Origin: Rana temporaria
Lineage: Eukaryota; Chordata; Amphibia; Anura; Ranidae
Reading direction: 5' to 3'
DNA length: 64,000 nt
NCBI RefSeq assembly: GCF_905171775.1
Contig: NC_053496.1
Location: 181,259,759 to 181,323,758 of the forward strand
The translations under genes were made by a program, and so were the position numbers. Below, one piece after another: positions 62,120 through 64,000 of the stretch (position 1 is its first letter; each line of letters opens with the position of its first letter). The notes beneath the pieces were generated by a model that saw nothing but the letters and a program-made list of their open reading frames with translations, searched no databases and had not been told where the DNA came from.

Positions 62120-62455
62120 ATAAACTATAAACCAGAGGCTCTGGATGGACAGTTGGATAAATGGTTCTATATTTAGGATGTATCCGCTCTATAAACCAGA
62201 GGCTCTGGATGGACAGTTGGATAAATGGTTCTATATTTAGGATGTATCCGGTCTATAAACCAGAGGCTCTGGATGGACAGTTGGATAAATGGTTCTATAT
62301 TTAGGATGTATCCGGTCTATAAACCAGAGGCTCTGGATGGACAGTTGGATAAATGGTTCTATATTTAGGATGTATCTGGTCTATAAACCAGAGGCTCTGG
62401 ATGAACAGTTGCATAAATGGCTCTATATTTACGATGTATCTCATCTATAAAGCTA
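62120..62455. repeat. 64-bp minisatellite, intron 1 of gene 5
   Basis: About five copies, highly uniform (CCAGAGGCTCTGG, TTGGATAAATGG). Confidence 0.92.
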
Positions 62456-62468
62456 TACATTTTATTAC

Positions 62469-62620
62469 CTTTTCTGCTGTCAGTTCCAGCTTTGTCTTTT
62501 CTCTATTTACCTCTCACCTGGAACTTCCTGTCTGCATGTTACATCACTTCCTGTTTCTTTCTATTATCACTTCCTGTCTATGCGTTCCACTGGCGATAAG
62601 TGAGATTGCCTCCTTGTGGA
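62469..62620 (-). promoter_or_regulatory. Gene 5 non-coding first exon and promoter
   Basis: Donor GCAGAAAAG|GTAATAAA at 62468/62469. Three ACAGGAAGT-type cores in about 55 bp on the minus strand. Shares GGAACGCATAGACAGGAAGT with the other units. Confidence 0.65.
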
Positions 62621-62806
62621 GATTATAAAGCCTGCAGCTTACGTTGTTTTTCAGTATAGACAGCTGTTTCTAGGACCATTCTTTAATGTTATTGTATGTA
62701 TTAGCACTTACGTAGACTTTTAAAAGTGTTTTTGCACATTTTTAATGCATTCTAATGTGTTAGAAAATGCTTATGTTCCGCATTTAACAGGCAAGGCCAT
62801 TAAGGC

Positions 62807-63281
62807 TTAAAGGGGTTGTAAAAGTAAATGTTTTTTCACCTTAATGCATTCTATGCATTAAGGTGAAAAAACATCCGAGAATTAGCGGCCCCCCCGAGCC
62901 CCCATTTACCTACCTGACCCTCTCGAAAGTCCCGCGCCCTGAACGCGCTGGCTTCTCGGCTCATTCACTGGTTTATTGATAGCAGTGCAGCCATTGGCTC
63001 CCGCTGCTGTCAATAAAATTAATGACGCGGCGCGCCGGGGGCGGGGCCGAGTGATACAGTCGGCCGGTATGGCCGCAGGCTGTATCACGGGAGCGCGCCA
63101 GCAACAACTAACCCCCATGGGAGAGAGCTCCCACGAAGGGGGTTATTTCTTGTGGGGAGGAGCCGAGGGACTCCAGAAGACCAGGATTGGGGCCACTCTG
63201 TGCAAAACGAGCTGCACAGTGGAGGTAAGTATGACATGTTTGTTTTTTGTTTTTGAAAGGTAACCTTTAGTGTCACTTTAA
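62807..63281. mobile_element. TTAAAG-type foldback MITE, 475 bp
   Basis: Ends TTAAAGGGGTTGTAAAAG and TTTAGTGTCACTTTAA. Internal inverted repeats include TTTTTTCACCTTAATGCATT with its complement, and CTCCCATGGG-type palindromes. Confidence 0.75.
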
Positions 63282-63424
63282 GTTACAAAACAATGAGGGG
63301 CTCAGTGTTCAAGCAATACATGTCTGTGCTTCAGCCAAGTCACCTCCTGCTACTGCACTCATCTGTATCCTCATGTTAACTACGTCCTTCATGCCAGCCT
63401 CCAGTCCTCGTGTCATGCCAGTGA

Positions 63425-63905
63425 CTGTGATTGCCTATGACTCCAGGGCACCCTGAGCATCCTGTGTGACCCTGCGACTCCAGAGCAACCTGAGCATCTT
63501 GTGTGTCCCCTGTGATTCCAGAGCACCCTGAGCATCTTGTGTAACCCCTGTGATTTCAGAGTGCCTTGAGCAACTTGTGTGACCCCTGTGATTCCAGAAC
63601 ACCCTGAGCATCCTGTGTGATTCCAGAGCACCATGAGCATCCTGTGTGACCCCTGTGATTCCAGAGCACCCTGAGCATCGTGTGTGACCCCTGTGATTCC
63701 AGAGCATCCTGTGTGATTCCAGAGCACCATGAACATCCTGTGTGACCCCTGTGATTCCAGAGCACTCTGAGCATCTTGTTTGACCCCTGTGATTTCAGAG
63801 CACTGTGAGCATACTGTGTGATCTTTATGACTCCTGAGCACCTTGAGAGTCCCTGTGACTCCAGAGCACCCTGAGCATCCTGTTCGATCCCTAGGACTCT
63901 GGCCA
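63425..63905. repeat. 38-bp minisatellite
   Basis: About twelve units of CCAGAGCACCCTGAGCATCC plus TGTGTGACCCCTGTGATT, some shortened. Minus-strand frames read an ESQGSHRMLRVLWNH-type repeat and are not genes. Confidence 0.9.
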
Positions 63906-64000
63906 CTCTAGTCTTAGTGGCGGGGAGTGACAACTTACTTCCGGGTTCAGTCCTATCCCTAATCACTTTTTGTTGAATCTCAATAGGGAGACATCCCTTC
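63906..64000. other. Window end, nothing recognised
   Basis: Short unique-looking sequence after the minisatellite; nothing can be supported. Confidence 0.3.

Noticed and set aside
63413..63966. 136-142 codon frames with ESQGSHRM repeats
   Set aside because: Minisatellite artefact with unit slippage.

Overview
This window is vertebrate, non-coding-rich DNA that most resembles a frog genome, probably a ranoid rather than Xenopus. The grounds are the exon style of its zinc-finger genes (a KRAB-like A box reading FSMEEWEYLEGHKDLYKD, preceded by short helical boxes ending LLTGE), which matches the Xenopus oocyte/gastrula zinc-finger family as I know it, and a dense load of hAT, Harbinger-like, piggyBac-like, Tc1 and TTAAAG-type MITEs. 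The species call is inference; no search was run.

Layout: five tandem paralogous C2H2 zinc-finger genes, all on the minus strand, about 11-17 kb apart (first exons at about 10.5, 22.3, 39.0, 50.3 and 62.5 kb). Read in transcript direction, each unit holds: a non-coding first exon with a GGAAGT-rich promoter; an intron with a 64-bp minisatellite; exon A (26 codons with the ATG); an intron with a 73-bp minisatellite that copies the exon A splice donor; exon B; an 86-88 nt intron; the KRAB-like exon; a short P exon (PPERCPRPLYSRD); one acidic KEEEE exon; an intron carrying a different 73-bp repeat; one long exon with the linker and 11-17 zinc fingers; and a 3' UTR. For every gene the exons I placed by hand at splice sites join into one open frame: 718, 789, 638, 693 and 709 aa. 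This agreement is strong internal evidence for the models.

Variants: gene 2 has two KRAB exons; gene 1 has an extra fused acidic+P exon and a C-terminus read out of former 3' UTR; gene 3 has a broken first finger and a 3' UTR module amplified about ten times; gene 4 has a run of lysines in its acidic exon; gene 5 has lost the P and acidic exons but keeps matching splice phases and has an expanded Asp/Glu/Asn tract.

The rest is transposons and satellites. Several are bounded exactly by target-site duplications: hAT elements at 3267-3451, 11755-11913, 14269-15048, 35752-38143, 54346-55182 and 60797-61342; TTAA-flanked elements at 5169-7060 and 30646-31588; LTRs at 2502-3756, 52422-53150 and 59085-60578; and a foldback Tc1 element at 40919-43601. 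No RNA genes, CRISPR arrays or bacterial features were seen.

KRAB zinc-finger proteins usually bind DNA with the finger array and recruit silencing factors through KRAB, often against transposons. That this cluster does the same is inference.
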